From positions 103,199 through 167,198 of the forward strand of contig CACIRB010000001.1 of the NCBI GenBank assembly GCA_902588925.1: DNA of 64,000 bases, in the 5' to 3' direction. The notes under the pieces were generated by a model that searched no databases, had not been told where the DNA came from, and worked only from the letters and a program-made list of their open reading frames with translations. The DNA is from an uncultured Pelagibacteraceae bacterium (GTDB lineage: Bacteria; Pseudomonadota; Alphaproteobacteria; Pelagibacterales; Pelagibacteraceae). This document shows positions 25,478 to 33,903 of this stretch, one piece after another; position 1 is the stretch's first letter; each line of letters opens with the position of its first letter. A program made the translations under genes and the position numbers.

Positions 25478-26865
25478 TTTGTTTTCTTATATTTTATTAT
25501 CATTTTTCTTATATTATCAAAAGATGTTCCTCCAAAAGATTTTTTTGAATTAATAGAATTTTTTAATTCAAAAATATTTAAAACTTCCTCTGTGAGTTTT
25601 GGTTCAATTTTTTTTAGTTCATGTAAAGTTAACTCGTTTAAATTTTTCTTTCTTTTTTCTGCCATGTTCACAATAGTAGCTGTTTTTTGATATGCCTTTC
25701 TAAATGACATGTTATGTTCTCTAACTAAATAATCAGCTAGATCTGTTGCCGTAATATGACCTGTATTTGCAAGTTCAAGCATTTTCTTTTTATTCGCACT
25801 GCAATTTTTTAAAACTTCATCAAATATTTTTAAGCAATTTATGAGAGTGTCATTAGAATTAAAAACTAATTCCTTATCATCCTGTAAATCTTTAAAATAG
25901 GATAGTGGCAAGCCCTTTAGTATAGTTAGCATAGAAAAAAAATTTCCATAAGAAGCACCAGTTTTTCCTCTTAGATATTCCAGAAGATCAGGGTTCTTTT
26001 TTTGAGGCATAATCGAAGAGCCTGTAACAACTTTATCTGATAAGTTAACTAAGTTAAATCCATCTGAATTCCATATAATTAATTCCTCTGCAATTCTAGA
26101 AATATGCATTGAACATACTGAAACAGCATAAAGAAAATCCAGCACAAAGTCTCTATCTGAAACTGTATCTACTGAATTATTGGTTGGTCTTTTAAATCCA
26201 AGTTTTTTAGATGTAAAATTTCTATCTATATTAAATGAAGTGCCTGATAGAGCCGCTACACCCAACGGACTTTCATCTAAATTATCTAAATTGTATAAAA
26301 ATCTTTTTTTATCTCTGGTAAACATTTCCACATAAGCCATTAAATAATGGCCAAATGATATAGCTTGAGCATTTTTAAGATGAGTGAATCCTGGCATAAT
26401 AGTCTCAATATTTTTTTCAGCCAGTTTAATTGTACTTTTGATTACTTTATCTATATTATAATTAATATCTTTTGTTGCGGTTTTAATCCAAATTTTAAAA
26501 TCAGTTATTACCTGATCATTTCTTGATCTAGCCGTATGAATGTATCCAGCTTCATCACCAATTATTTGAAATAATCTTTTCTCTATATTCATATGAATAT
26601 CTTCATACTTTTTGTTAAATTCAAATTTTTTGTAAGTTATTTCTTTATAAATTTTATTAAGACCATAAATAATTTTATTTTTTATTTTAAAGGAAATTAT
26701 CTTTTGTCTAAAAAGCATTTCAACGTGTGCAATAGATCCTTGTATGTCTTCTTTGTAAAGTCTCTTGTCTATATCAATAGAATTACCAACTTTTTGAAAT
26801 AAGTTTGACGCTTCCTTTTGTATTCGCGTGTTCCATATTGCTTGGTTGTTTTTATTTTTTGCCAT
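25474..26865 (-). CDS. argH: Argininosuccinate lyase
   Basis: Last step of arginine synthesis, splitting argininosuccinate into arginine and fumarate. 463 residues, with the superfamily signature GSSIMPQKKNPD near 280 and TARSRNDQV near 112, plus GFTHLKNAQ with the catalytic His. First gene of an argH-lipoprotein-lysA-plsC run, divergent from the TlpA-like gene 24 bp away. Confidence 0.97.
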   Translation of the reverse strand: MAKNKNNQAIWNTRIQKEASNLFQKVGNSIDIDKRLYKEDIQGSIAHVEMLFRQKIISFKIKNKIIYGLNKIYKEITYKKFEFNKKYEDIHMNIEKRLFQIIGDEAGYIHTARSRNDQVITDFKIWIKTATKDINYNIDKVIKSTIKLAEKNIETIMPGFTHLKNAQAISFGHYLMAYVEMFTRDKKRFLYNLDNLDESPLGVAALSGTSFNIDRNFTSKKLGFKRPTNNSVDTVSDRDFVLDFLYAVSVCSMHISRIAEELIIWNSDGFNLVNLSDKVVTGSSIMPQKKNPDLLEYLRGKTGASYGNFFSMLTILKGLPLSYFKDLQDDKELVFNSNDTLINCLKIFDEVLKNCSANKKKMLELANTGHITATDLADYLVREHNMSFRKAYQKTATIVNMAEKRKKNLNELTLHELKKIEPKLTEEVLNIFELKNSINSKKSFGGTSFDNIRKMIIKYKKTK

Positions 26866-26889
26866 GATATTTAGTTATACCTAATTAAT

Positions 26890-27399
26890 ATGAGAATTTT
26901 AGCATTATTTATTTTTTTAATTACAACTGTAGAAGCTAGTGATTTACCGAACATTAAAAATATTGTTATTCATAAAGTTCCAAAAACGTATGAAAATGTA
27001 TTTTTTTTAAATAAGAAAAATGAAAAAATTAAAATTAATGATTTCAAAGGAAAATTGTTAGTTTTAAATTTTTGGGCTACTTGGTGTCCTCCGTGCAAAG
27101 AAGAGATGCCTTCATTAGACAATATGCAAGCAAATTCATCACTTAATAATTTAAAAGTTTTTCCTATTAATATTGGGAAAGAAAAACTAAATAAAGTTGA
27201 AGAATTTTTTGTAAAATTAAACTTAAAAAATTTGGAACCTTTTTTTGATCCAGAAGTAACTTTAGCTAAAACTTTTTCTCTAAGAGGAGTTCCAACATCA
27301 ATATTTATAAATAAAGAAGGTGAAGAATTTGCAAGGGTTCTTGGTGACATAGACTTTAATGACAAAGATTTTTTAAACTGGATTGAGAAATATAATTAG
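26890..27399 (+). CDS. TlpA-family thiol:disulfide oxidoreductase
   Basis: Periplasmic thioredoxin-like reductase. 169 residues: short N-terminal signal (ILALFIFLITTVEA), then a thioredoxin fold with NFWATWCPPCKEEMPSL (CPPC active site near 65) and the cis-Pro segment RGVPTSIFINKEG. Such proteins reduce cytochrome c haem sites or copper-site cysteines. Divergent from argH, a conserved alphaproteobacterial neighbourhood. Its end overlaps the HIG1 gene on the other strand by 4 bp. Confidence 0.88.
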   Translation: MRILALFIFLITTVEASDLPNIKNIVIHKVPKTYENVFFLNKKNEKIKINDFKGKLLVLNFWATWCPPCKEEMPSLDNMQANSSLNNLKVFPINIGKEKLNKVEEFFVKLNLKNLEPFFDPEVTLAKTFSLRGVPTSIFINKEGEEFARVLGDIDFNDKDFLNWIEKYN

Positions 27400-27599
27400 T
27401 TTTTAAAAAAATATGCGAAAGCTACCAAAACAAGTATAGCCGCAAATTGCAACAGAACTCTAAGCTGCATTAGTTTATTTGAATATTTTTTACTTGTTTC
27501 TCCACCTTTAAATAAAGTTCCAATACCCAAAACCAAAACTATTCCAACAGCTATTAAAAGAGCGATAGATAAAATTTTAACTATTATTCCAGAAAACAT
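27396..27599 (-). CDS. HIG1-domain small membrane protein
   Basis: 67 residues with two membrane helices (IIVKILSIALLIAVGIVLVL and, after a short loop, LLQFAAILVLVAFAYFF). The loop KYSNKLMQLRVLLQF matches the HIG1_N (hypoxia-induced gene 1) pattern; in mitochondria such proteins modulate respiratory complexes. Start chosen at the ATG at 27599: the longer frame from 27680 would run into the divergent hydrolase gene and adds a non-homologous N-terminus. Confidence 0.78.
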   Translation of the reverse strand: MFSGIIVKILSIALLIAVGIVLVLGIGTLFKGGETSKKYSNKLMQLRVLLQFAAILVLVAFAYFFKN

Positions 27600-27648
27600 A
27601 TTTTTATTGTAGTGTGTTTTTAAAAATAAAAAACATAATAAATCATCT

Positions 27649-28299
27649 ATGACATTTTGCCTTAACTCAATCATCATCAAACCAGATGAAGGAACAGAAA
27701 TTAAGAATGCGATAGTTTTACTTCATGGGTATGGTGGAGATGGAAAAGACATAAGTATGTTAACTTTAAATTGGAAAAGACATCTGCCAAATACTATTTT
27801 TATTTGTCCTAATGGACATGAAAAGTGTGCAATTAATCCATCAGGATATCAATGGTTTGATTTAACCAAAGAAGATCCATCCTATATCCTTACAGAGTCA
27901 ATTAAAGCTGAGAATGTTATCAAAAAATTTATTGAGGAAGTTAAAACAGAATACAACTTATCAAATCAACAAATTTGTTTATCAGGCTTTAGCCAGGGTT
28001 GCATGATGTCTTTGAATGTTGGTCTTACCTCAAATGAAAAATTTTTATGTGTTGTAGGATTTTCAGGGAAAATAATAGATCAAATTAATTTGAAAGACAG
28101 AATCAAAAATAGCACAGATACATTACTAATACATGGTGATGTCGACCAAATTGTTCCATCAACACATTTACTTGAAGCTAAAGATTTTTTAATTCGAAAT
28201 AATATTCCTGTTGAAACGTTATTAATAAAAAATTGTGATCATCACATTCCTATCGAGGCATCAAGTACAGCATTAAATTATATTTTAAAAAAAATTTAA
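27649..28299 (+). CDS. Carboxylesterase/phospholipase-type alpha/beta hydrolase
   Basis: 216 residues, dienelactone-hydrolase/carboxylesterase group (abhydrolase_2). Oxyanion strand AIVLLHGYGGDGKD, nucleophile elbow LSGFSQGCMM (Ser near 120), acid in LLIHGDVDQIVP, and His in KNCDHHIP complete the triad. Cytosolic (no signal). Substrate unknown. Spaced 49 bp from the divergent HIG1 gene; HNH nuclease follows. Confidence 0.85.
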   Translation: MTFCLNSIIIKPDEGTEIKNAIVLLHGYGGDGKDISMLTLNWKRHLPNTIFICPNGHEKCAINPSGYQWFDLTKEDPSYILTESIKAENVIKKFIEEVKTEYNLSNQQICLSGFSQGCMMSLNVGLTSNEKFLCVVGFSGKIIDQINLKDRIKNSTDTLLIHGDVDQIVPSTHLLEAKDFLIRNNIPVETLLIKNCDHHIPIEASSTALNYILKKI

Positions 28300-28346
28300 C
28301 ATCTGATCATATTGATTATGATGCTAAACTAAGTTAATGTTTTAAT

Positions 28347-28916
28347 GTGAACAACTTTATTGAACAAGATGTATCATTAGAAAAATGTCCTGCATTAGTT
28401 CTCAATGCTGATTACAGACCTCTAAGTTATTACCCACTATCATTATGGTCATGGCAAGACACTGTGAAATCAGTTTTTCTTGATAGGGTTATAATTGTAA
28501 GTCATTACGATAGAACTATCAGAAGCCCTTCATTTAATATGAAGCTACCAAGTGTTATTGCTTTAAAAGACTATATTGTTCCTCAAACGAAACCAAGTTT
28601 TACTAGATTTAACGTTTTTTTAAGAGATAAATTCTCTTGTCAATATTGTGGAAGTAATGAGGAACTTACTTTTGATCATTTGCTTCCAAGATCCAAAGGT
28701 GGAGAAACAAATTGGGACAATGTAGTTACAGCTTGTTCAGCTTGTAATGTAAAAAAAGGTGGAAAATTATTAAAACATTCAGGAATGAAATTAAATCAAT
28801 ATCCATTCAGACCTTCAACAGAAGATTTACATAAAAATGGTAAGAACTTTCCTCCTAACTTTTTACACAAAAGTTGGATGGATTATTTGTATTGGGATGT
28901 TGAATTAGAAACTTAA
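28347..28916 (+). CDS. HNH endonuclease family protein
   Basis: 189 residues. The C-terminal half has an HNH fold: FSCQYCGSNEELTFDHLLPRSKGG followed by NWDNVVTACSACN, with the two zinc CxxC pairs. The N-terminal PALVLNADYRPLSYYPLSLWSWQD is the signature of a widespread bacterial HNH group of unknown substrate. The start is GTG; no upstream ATG is available in frame. It converges on coq7 with a 4-bp overlap. Being a lone gene without partners, it is not evidence for a defence island. Confidence 0.85.
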   Translation: MNNFIEQDVSLEKCPALVLNADYRPLSYYPLSLWSWQDTVKSVFLDRVIIVSHYDRTIRSPSFNMKLPSVIALKDYIVPQTKPSFTRFNVFLRDKFSCQYCGSNEELTFDHLLPRSKGGETNWDNVVTACSACNVKKGGKLLKHSGMKLNQYPFRPSTEDLHKNGKNFPPNFLHKSWMDYLYWDVELET

Positions 28917-29446
28917 ATTTTTTCAGAAATATTAATTGCAATTTTAGAACCAGTTTTAATTATTTTATCTAAAATACTATAAGGTCCTTTTTTAGTTGCA
29001 CCTTTTTCATAAGCGATATCTTTATGATTAAGCTCATCTTTTCTAAATTTTGTAATTTTGTTTTTGAGAAATTTTTCATCTTCATCTAATTGATTAATTT
29101 GATTTAAGTAGTGTTCATCAATTACTTCCTCTACAGATGCTGTGCATAGCATGGCTGCTTTTTTCCCTAATAAAGTAGAACCAAATCCTAAACCAACACC
29201 TAGTAAATCCCACAGTGGTAAAAGTTTTGTAGGAGCAATGTTTCTTTTTTTAATTTCATTTTCAAAGAATTCACTATGTTCCTTTTCATGAATTTTCATA
29301 TCTTCTATGATTTTTTTCAAATTTTCATCTTTGACAAATGTATTTAAAGCTAATAATTGACCTTCATATATTTTAACTGCTCCACGCTCACCAGCATGAT
29401 CTACCCTTATAAATTCTTCAATTTTTTTTTTACTTACTTTTGCCAT
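28913..29446 (-). CDS. coq7: Demethoxyubiquinone hydroxylase (COQ7 type)
   Basis: Diiron monooxygenase of ubiquinone synthesis. 177 residues with the ferritin-like ligands in RVDHAGERGAVKIYEGQ, MKIHEKEHSEFFE, TASVEEVIDEHYL and DELNHKDIAYEKGA. Replaces UbiF in alphaproteobacteria. Its start lies 17 bp inside dsbB; YqaA-dsbB-coq7 is a typical alphaproteobacterial run. Confidence 0.94.
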   Translation of the reverse strand: MAKVSKKKIEEFIRVDHAGERGAVKIYEGQLLALNTFVKDENLKKIIEDMKIHEKEHSEFFENEIKKRNIAPTKLLPLWDLLGVGLGFGSTLLGKKAAMLCTASVEEVIDEHYLNQINQLDEDEKFLKNKITKFRKDELNHKDIAYEKGATKKGPYSILDKIIKTGSKIAINISEKI

Positions 29447-29912
29447 AGTTTAAATAAATTTTTAATGCATTGATTGTAATTAGTATAGAAATTACAATAT
29501 TGTAAGTTGTAAGTGATAATCCAAATATTTTAAATGTTACATCTTTGCAGCTCACTTTTTTTTCCTGCAATTGTTTTAAAATTTCTTCTTTGGAAGTTGC
29601 CTCAGAGCCATTTTTTAAGTCACAAACTAAAGATTCCTCGATAAATCCGTGCTCAATACCAAAATGATAAACTGATAAGATAGTAGCTGTTAAAAAAACT
29701 ATTACCAATAAAACCAAAAATATTTTTTCAAACTGAGAAAATTTATAATTCAAGAGTATAATTACTATTGCAATTACATATGGAATTCTTTCTAAGATAC
29801 AAAGATTGCATGGTTGATGACCCAAAACATATTCAATAAAGAACGCTGAAATTAAAGCAACGAAACTGACAAATAAAATTAGGTTAAGAAACAATGATTT
29901 GTTATTAAGCAT
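29430..29912 (-). CDS. dsbB: Disulfide bond formation protein DsbB
   Basis: Inner-membrane protein that re-oxidises DsbA using ubiquinone. 160 residues with four membrane helices. The first Cys pair is in GHQPCNLCILERIPY (near 35), and the periplasmic loop Cys are SLVCDL (near 88) and KKVSCKD (near 110). Overlaps both neighbours, supporting one transcript with the YqaA-type gene and coq7. Confidence 0.92.
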   Translation of the reverse strand: MLNNKSLFLNLILFVSFVALISAFFIEYVLGHQPCNLCILERIPYVIAIVIILLNYKFSQFEKIFLVLLVIVFLTATILSVYHFGIEHGFIEESLVCDLKNGSEATSKEEILKQLQEKKVSCKDVTFKIFGLSLTTYNIVISILITINALKIYLNYGKSK

Positions 29913-30510
29913 TAAATTTAAAAATTAAAAATATAATTCCTAATACTATAACTAGTAAAATTCCAATTATAGTGAACCATTTTGAACCATGCTTTCCCAT
30001 GAATTCAGTAAATAAGTCACCAAATTTATAAGATAAATAAGCAACAATAAAAAATCTAAAACTTCTCGAGATTAAACTTACAACAATAAACACAGGTAAA
30101 CTAAAACCAACAACACCGCTAGCAATAGTGAATGCTTTATAGGGAAGTGGGGTAAATCCTGCTAGAAAAAGAATACTTAGCCAGGCAAGAAAACCTGATC
30201 CTTGAGACAAACTTGTCTTCAAATTCTCTACTTTATTTTCATAACCATAAAATTCAATTACATGAATAGCCAAATCATAAAACAAATAACCTAGTAAATA
30301 TCCAAAAATTCCGCCTAAAACTGAAAATATAGATGCGATTAAAAATATTTTAAAATATTCTTTTTTTTTAGCAATCACCATAGGAATAATCATTACATCT
30401 GGAGGTATAGGAAAAAATGAACTTTCAGTGAAGGAAACAATTCCTAAGTATAAATTTGAACTTTTGTGAGCAGCTAAATTTAAACAATATTTATAAAGAC
30501 TTTGTAACAT
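29905..30510 (-). CDS. YqaA/DedA-type (VTT domain) membrane protein
   Basis: 201 residues, multi-pass membrane protein with SFTESSFFPIPPDVMIIP near residue 28 and GFTPLPYKAFTIASGVVGFS near 120, the two conserved loops of the SNARE-associated/DedA-like YqaA group. Family members are linked to lipid-carrier movement across the membrane, but this one's substrate is unknown. First gene of the YqaA-dsbB-coq7 run, reading away from tRNA-Leu. Confidence 0.85.
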   Translation of the reverse strand: MLQSLYKYCLNLAAHKSSNLYLGIVSFTESSFFPIPPDVMIIPMVIAKKKEYFKIFLIASIFSVLGGIFGYLLGYLFYDLAIHVIEFYGYENKVENLKTSLSQGSGFLAWLSILFLAGFTPLPYKAFTIASGVVGFSLPVFIVVSLISRSFRFFIVAYLSYKFGDLFTEFMGKHGSKWFTIIGILLVIVLGIIFLIFKFNA

Positions 30511-30567
30511 TTTTTAGTTTTAATATAATTTTAGTTCTTATACTATTTAATTATAATTTAATATAAT

Positions 30568-30652
30568 GGGCGAATGGCGGAACTGGTAGACGCGCACGAC
30601 TCAAAATCGTGTTTCGCAAGAAGTGAGAGTTCGATTCTCTCTTCGCCCACCA
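30568..30652 (+). tRNA. tRNA-Leu (anticodon CAA)
   Basis: 85 nt including the encoded CCA. Acceptor arms GGGCGAA and TTCGCCC pair; the anticodon stem CACGA/TCGTG encloses CTCAAAA, giving anticodon CAA. The long variable arm typical of leucine tRNAs lies between it and the T arm GAGAG-TTCGATT-CTCTC. TATAAT at 30552-30557 is a plausible -10 for it. Confidence 0.97.
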
Positions 30653-30658
30653 AAGTTT

Positions 30659-32356
30659 ATGAATATAAAAAACTATAATAATCTTTTAGAACTATTTTAT
30701 AATCAGTATACTAAAGAAAAAGCAGATCAAATTTTTCTAAAATCCTTAAAAAATCCAAATGATAAATTTTCTTGGAGAGATACTTATTTAAATATTTTAA
30801 AATTAAGCAATGAGCTTAAATCTTTAATTCAAAAAAAAGATAGATGTTTATTAATTTCAGAAAATAGACCTGAATGGATGATATCTGATTTAGCGATAAT
30901 GTTAGCAGGTGGAATTACTGTGCCAGCCTATACTACTTACACCGAAAGAGATTATGAATATTTAATTGATGATTGTAATCCGTCGGTAATAGTTGTCTCA
31001 GATCAAGTTCAATATAATAAAATTAAAAATATAATTCCTACAAAGCCATTTATAAAAAAGGTTATCACCTTTGATCAAATTGATAGTCAATTAAATACTA
31101 TATGTGTAAAAGATATTTTTTTGAAGAACGATTGTGAAGAGATCGATTTTTTAAAATTAGAAATTTCAAGAAAAGACGTAGCTTGTATTATTTATACATC
31201 AGGAACCCAAGGTAACCCCAAGGGAGTAATGCTCAGCCATGGAGGGATTTTAAATAATTGTGAAGGTTCTATTTCACTTTTAAAAGAGATAATATCTTAC
31301 AAACCTAAATTCCTAACTTGGTTACCATTATCGCATTCTTATGAACATACCGTTCAGTTTGTCCAAATAGCAATAGGTGCCGAAGTTTATTATGCAGAAA
31401 GTATAGATAAATTAATTAAAAATATGGGAGAATGTAATCCTGATATTATGACAGCTGTTCCAAGATTTTATCAGAATCTGTATCAAAAAATTAATTCAAC
31501 TTTTAATAAAGCTACTGGTTTTAAAAAATCTCTTATAAACAAAATGCTTTATCTTGGTGAAAAAGTACTAACAAATCAAAAACTTACTTTTTTTGAAAAA
31601 GTGCAAAATACAATTTGTGAAAAAATAGTTAGAAAGAAAATAAAAGCTCAATTTGGAGGTTCTTTAAAAGCATTTATTTCTGGAGGAGGTGCGCTAGACA
31701 AAGAAGTGGGTGTTTTTTTAAATTCGATAGGTTTACCGACTTTACAAGGGTATGGTTTAACAGAAACTTCTCCAGTTGTAAGTTGTAACCCAATAAAAGA
31801 TATAAGGATAGATACAGTAGGTCCTGCTTTTAGTGGAAATGAAGTGCAAATTGCTGACGATGGTGAAATTCTGGTTAAAGGTGAAAATGTCATGTTGGGC
31901 TATTGGAATAAAAAGGAGGAGACTGAAAAAGTTTTAAAGGATGGCTGGTTATATACTGGAGATATAGGACATTTTGAAAATGGTTACTTAAAAATCACTG
32001 ATAGAAAAAAAGATATTTTAATTACACCAGGTGGTGACAATATTTCTCCTGTGAAAATTGAAAATGACTTACTCAAGATTGAATTTGTAGAGCAAGCATT
32101 AGTTTATGGAGATAACAAACCTTATTTAATAGCTATTTTAGTTCTAAATAATAATGAAAGTAATGTGTCAGATGAAAATATTTCAAAAGAAATAGAAACA
32201 ATTAATAAAAACTTATCTAAGATAGAAAAAATTAAAAAGTTTTTTGTAATTAAAGATCAATTTACAATTGAAAATGGATTAATGACACCAACTTTAAAGT
32301 TAAAAAGATACAAAATTATTGAAAAGTATAAAAGTGAAATAGAAAAACTTTATTAA
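30659..32356 (+). CDS. Long-chain-fatty-acid-CoA ligase family protein (AMP-forming)
   Basis: 565 residues in the ANL superfamily: P-loop IIYTSGTQGNPKGVMLSH (near 175), GYGLTETSP (near 360), TGDIGHFENGYLKITDRKKDI (near 430) and a C-terminal Lys region. The long-chain acyl-CoA synthetase (FadD/ACSL-like) assignment comes from AMP-binding domain pattern and length. The longer frame from 30623 begins inside tRNA-Leu, so the ATG at 30659, 7 bp after the tRNA CCA, is chosen. Confidence 0.88.
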   Translation: MNIKNYNNLLELFYNQYTKEKADQIFLKSLKNPNDKFSWRDTYLNILKLSNELKSLIQKKDRCLLISENRPEWMISDLAIMLAGGITVPAYTTYTERDYEYLIDDCNPSVIVVSDQVQYNKIKNIIPTKPFIKKVITFDQIDSQLNTICVKDIFLKNDCEEIDFLKLEISRKDVACIIYTSGTQGNPKGVMLSHGGILNNCEGSISLLKEIISYKPKFLTWLPLSHSYEHTVQFVQIAIGAEVYYAESIDKLIKNMGECNPDIMTAVPRFYQNLYQKINSTFNKATGFKKSLINKMLYLGEKVLTNQKLTFFEKVQNTICEKIVRKKIKAQFGGSLKAFISGGGALDKEVGVFLNSIGLPTLQGYGLTETSPVVSCNPIKDIRIDTVGPAFSGNEVQIADDGEILVKGENVMLGYWNKKEETEKVLKDGWLYTGDIGHFENGYLKITDRKKDILITPGGDNISPVKIENDLLKIEFVEQALVYGDNKPYLIAILVLNNNESNVSDENISKEIETINKNLSKIEKIKKFFVIKDQFTIENGLMTPTLKLKRYKIIEKYKSEIEKLY

Positions 32357-32421
32357 ATTTATTTAAATTAAGAGTTTATTTACCGCATAAACATTAACTA
32401 AATTAATAAAAAATTTTTTTA

Positions 32422-32442
32422 TAAAAAATAAAAAATAAAAAA
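32422..32442. repeat. Three tandem TAAAAAA units in AT-rich gap
   Basis: T at 32422, 32429, 32436 and 32443 mark a 7-bp period of TAAAAAA. Part of the 199-bp gene-free stretch (32357-32555) before the small basic peptide gene, which otherwise holds its promoter and a palindrome. Possibly just low-complexity A-tract DNA, which would be curved if phased. Confidence 0.5.
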
Positions 32443-32475
32443 TAATTTTTTTAAAATTCGCTTTTAATTAATGAT

Positions 32476-32504
32476 TTGACATAAGTTGTATAAAAAAATA
32501 AAAA
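32476..32504 (+). promoter_or_regulatory. Promoter of the polylysine peptide gene
   Basis: Perfect TTGACA (32476-32481), 17-bp spacer, A-rich TAAAAA at -10 (32499-32504). Predicted start near 32511, just before the palindrome at 32516-32532. Confidence 0.5.
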
Positions 32505-32515
32505 TAAGTTAACAG

Positions 32516-32532
32516 CGAATCAATTTGATTCG
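32516..32532. promoter_or_regulatory. Perfect palindrome in the 5' leader of the polylysine peptide gene
   Basis: CGAATCAA-T-TTGATTCG, 8-bp arms with a single central base. It lies between the predicted transcription start and the ribosome site (GGGAG at 32545-32549). It may be an operator, or, with the flanking AGTTAAC/GTTAAACT pairing, an mRNA 5' hairpin. Confidence 0.5.
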
Positions 32533-32555
32533 TTAAACTAAAAAGGGAGCTAAAG

Positions 32556-32654
32556 ATGCCTAAGAAAAGAAAAAAAGCGGCAAAGAAAACTAAGAAAAAA
32601 GCTAAGAAAAAAGCTAAGAAAAAAGCAAAAAAGGCTAAGAAAAGAAGAAAATAA
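32556..32654 (+). CDS. 32-residue polylysine/alanine peptide (histone H1-tail-like)
   Basis: ATG at 32556, TAA at 32652-32654. The product is almost only Lys, Arg and Ala, with a repeating KKKA unit (12-bp DNA repeat at 32589-32624: ACT/GCT-AAG-AAA-AAA). GGGAG sits 6 bases before the ATG; a TTGACA promoter, a 5' palindrome and a strong terminator (32677) frame it. Those signals make it a real gene rather than a chance A-rich frame. Composition suggests nucleic acid binding (chromatin or ribosome), but no family is recognised. It converges on carD, whose product also has a Lys-rich tail. Confidence 0.72.
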   Translation: MPKKRKKAAKKTKKKAKKKAKKKAKKAKKRRK

Positions 32655-32676
32655 TAACTTAGTATTCTTTACAAAA

Positions 32677-32717
32677 AACGCTTCTCATAACTTTTTGTGT
32701 GAGAGGCGTTTTTTTTT
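32677..32717. terminator. Bidirectional terminator between the polylysine peptide gene and carD
   Basis: 11-bp stem AACGCTTCTCA (32677-32687) with TGAGAGGCGTT (32700-32710), one G-U pair. Plus strand: nine T at 32709-32717. Minus strand: an A-run at 32673-32678 gives a six-T tail. It overlaps the carD stop codon at 32716. Confidence 0.85.
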
Positions 32718-33557
32718 ATTCGTCTAAAGGTTCGTCAGTTTCAGAAATAGGTTCTTCGACAGGTAAGTCAGCAGTTGGAGTTTTAGGAGTAGCGCTAATC
32801 GCTTGTGTTTGTCCACCAACATTTCTCTTTAATGCTTTATCTAATTTTTTTTGAGTGTCTTCAGGTGATAAACTTAAAATTATCTGAAATTCTGACTGCA
32901 TTCTTTCATAAGCTTTTTCAAAAAGTTGTCTTTCACTATAAGATTGATCAACCATAAGATCATCACCTTTGTTTAGATCTCTTACAACTTCAGCTAATTC
33001 ATAAATTTTACCTGATGAAATTTTTGCTTCATATTCTTGTGCTCTTCTACTCCACATTGATCTTTTGATTTTTGGTTTACTTTTTAATATAGAAATACAT
33101 TTGTTTACTTGATTAATTGTTGCTAAAGGTCTTAGGTTAGATTGTTTGTTAACGGGTACCATACCATTAGCTTTATCTTTTTCAAATTTGATAACGTATG
33201 TTTCAACATCAATACCACCGATATTTATTTTTTTAAATTCTGTAATTTGACCAACGCCATGTTTTGGATAAACAACATAATCTTTAATCTTAAATTCTCT
33301 TTTTTCGGTTTCTTGTTTTTTAACTTTTTTAATCTCGGGTTTAACCTCGTTGGTTTTTGATATTCTTAAATTATCTACTTTCGGTTCATTTTGCGTTTCA
33401 GTAGTTTTTGAAACTTTTTTTATTTTAGGTGATTTATTTAGAATTTTTTTTGAAACTTTTTTGATTTTTTTTGCTACAACTTTTTTGACTTTTTTGGTTT
33501 TCGGTTTTGTAACTTTTTAACTTTGGTTACTTTTTTCTTTTTACCTTTTTTTGCCAT
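32716..33557 (-). CDS. carD: CarD-family transcriptional regulator, split by a one-base frameshift
   Basis: CarD/CdnL proteins bind RNA polymerase beta and stabilise open promoters. The CarD N-terminal core (FKIKDYVVYPKHGVGQITEF) and helical domain (RSMWSRRAQEYEAKISSG) lie in a frame that opens after a stop at 33517-33519 and has no usable start until a mid-domain ATG at 33162. The start signals are in the neighbouring frame: ATG at 33557, 19 bp after fdxA, giving MAKKGKKKKVTKVKK. One extra A in the A5 run (33514-33518) would join both into about 280 residues, with a Lys-rich tail of about 75 residues ahead of the CarD core. Sequencing error, real mutation or -1 slippage at AAAAAG are all possible. 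Confidence 0.8.
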
Positions 33558-33576
33558 TTCTTTTTCTGATTTGCCT

Positions 33577-33903
33577 TTAAAGATTTTCTTTAAAATACTT
33601 TTCGTACTTATTTTGCTCATTTTTAAATTTTTCATGATCCGTAGGAGGATCCTTTTTCTCACTTATGTTTGGCCAGATTTCTGAAAACTTTTTATTAATT
33701 TCTAACCATTTTTCGCTTCCAGGTTCAGTATCAGCTTTTATAGCATCAACTGGGCACTCTGGCTCACAAACGCCACAATCTATACACTCATCCGGTTTAA
33801 TTACAAGCATATTTTTACCTTCATAAAAACAATCAACCGGACAAACATCTACACAATCGGTAAGTTTACACTTAATACAATTATCGTTTACAATATAAGT
33901 CAC
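33577..33903 (-). CDS. fdxA: Seven-iron ferredoxin FdxA
   Basis: 108 residues. First cluster motif [17 protein letters not shown] and second [16 protein letters not shown] are those of [3Fe-4S][4Fe-4S] ferredoxins, followed by the typical acidic C-terminal extension with [18 protein letters not shown]. Between the TerB-like gene (4-bp overlap) and carD; fdxA-carD adjacency is standard in alphaproteobacteria. Low-potential electron carrier of unknown partner here. Confidence 0.95.
   Translation of the reverse strand: MTYIVNDNCIKCKLTDCVDVCPVDCFYEGKNMLVIKPDECIDCGVCEPECPVDAIKADTEPGSEKWLEINKKFSEIWPNISEKKDPPTDHEKFKNEQNKYEKYFKENL

Noticed and set aside
28347..28916. HNH nuclease as part of a defence or mobile system
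   Set aside because: It stands alone among housekeeping genes, with no partner genes, repeats or integration signs.
33142..33360. Plus-strand 72-codon frame across carD
   Set aside because: Shadow of the Lys/Ile-rich CarD coding sequence, low-complexity Phe/Asn product.
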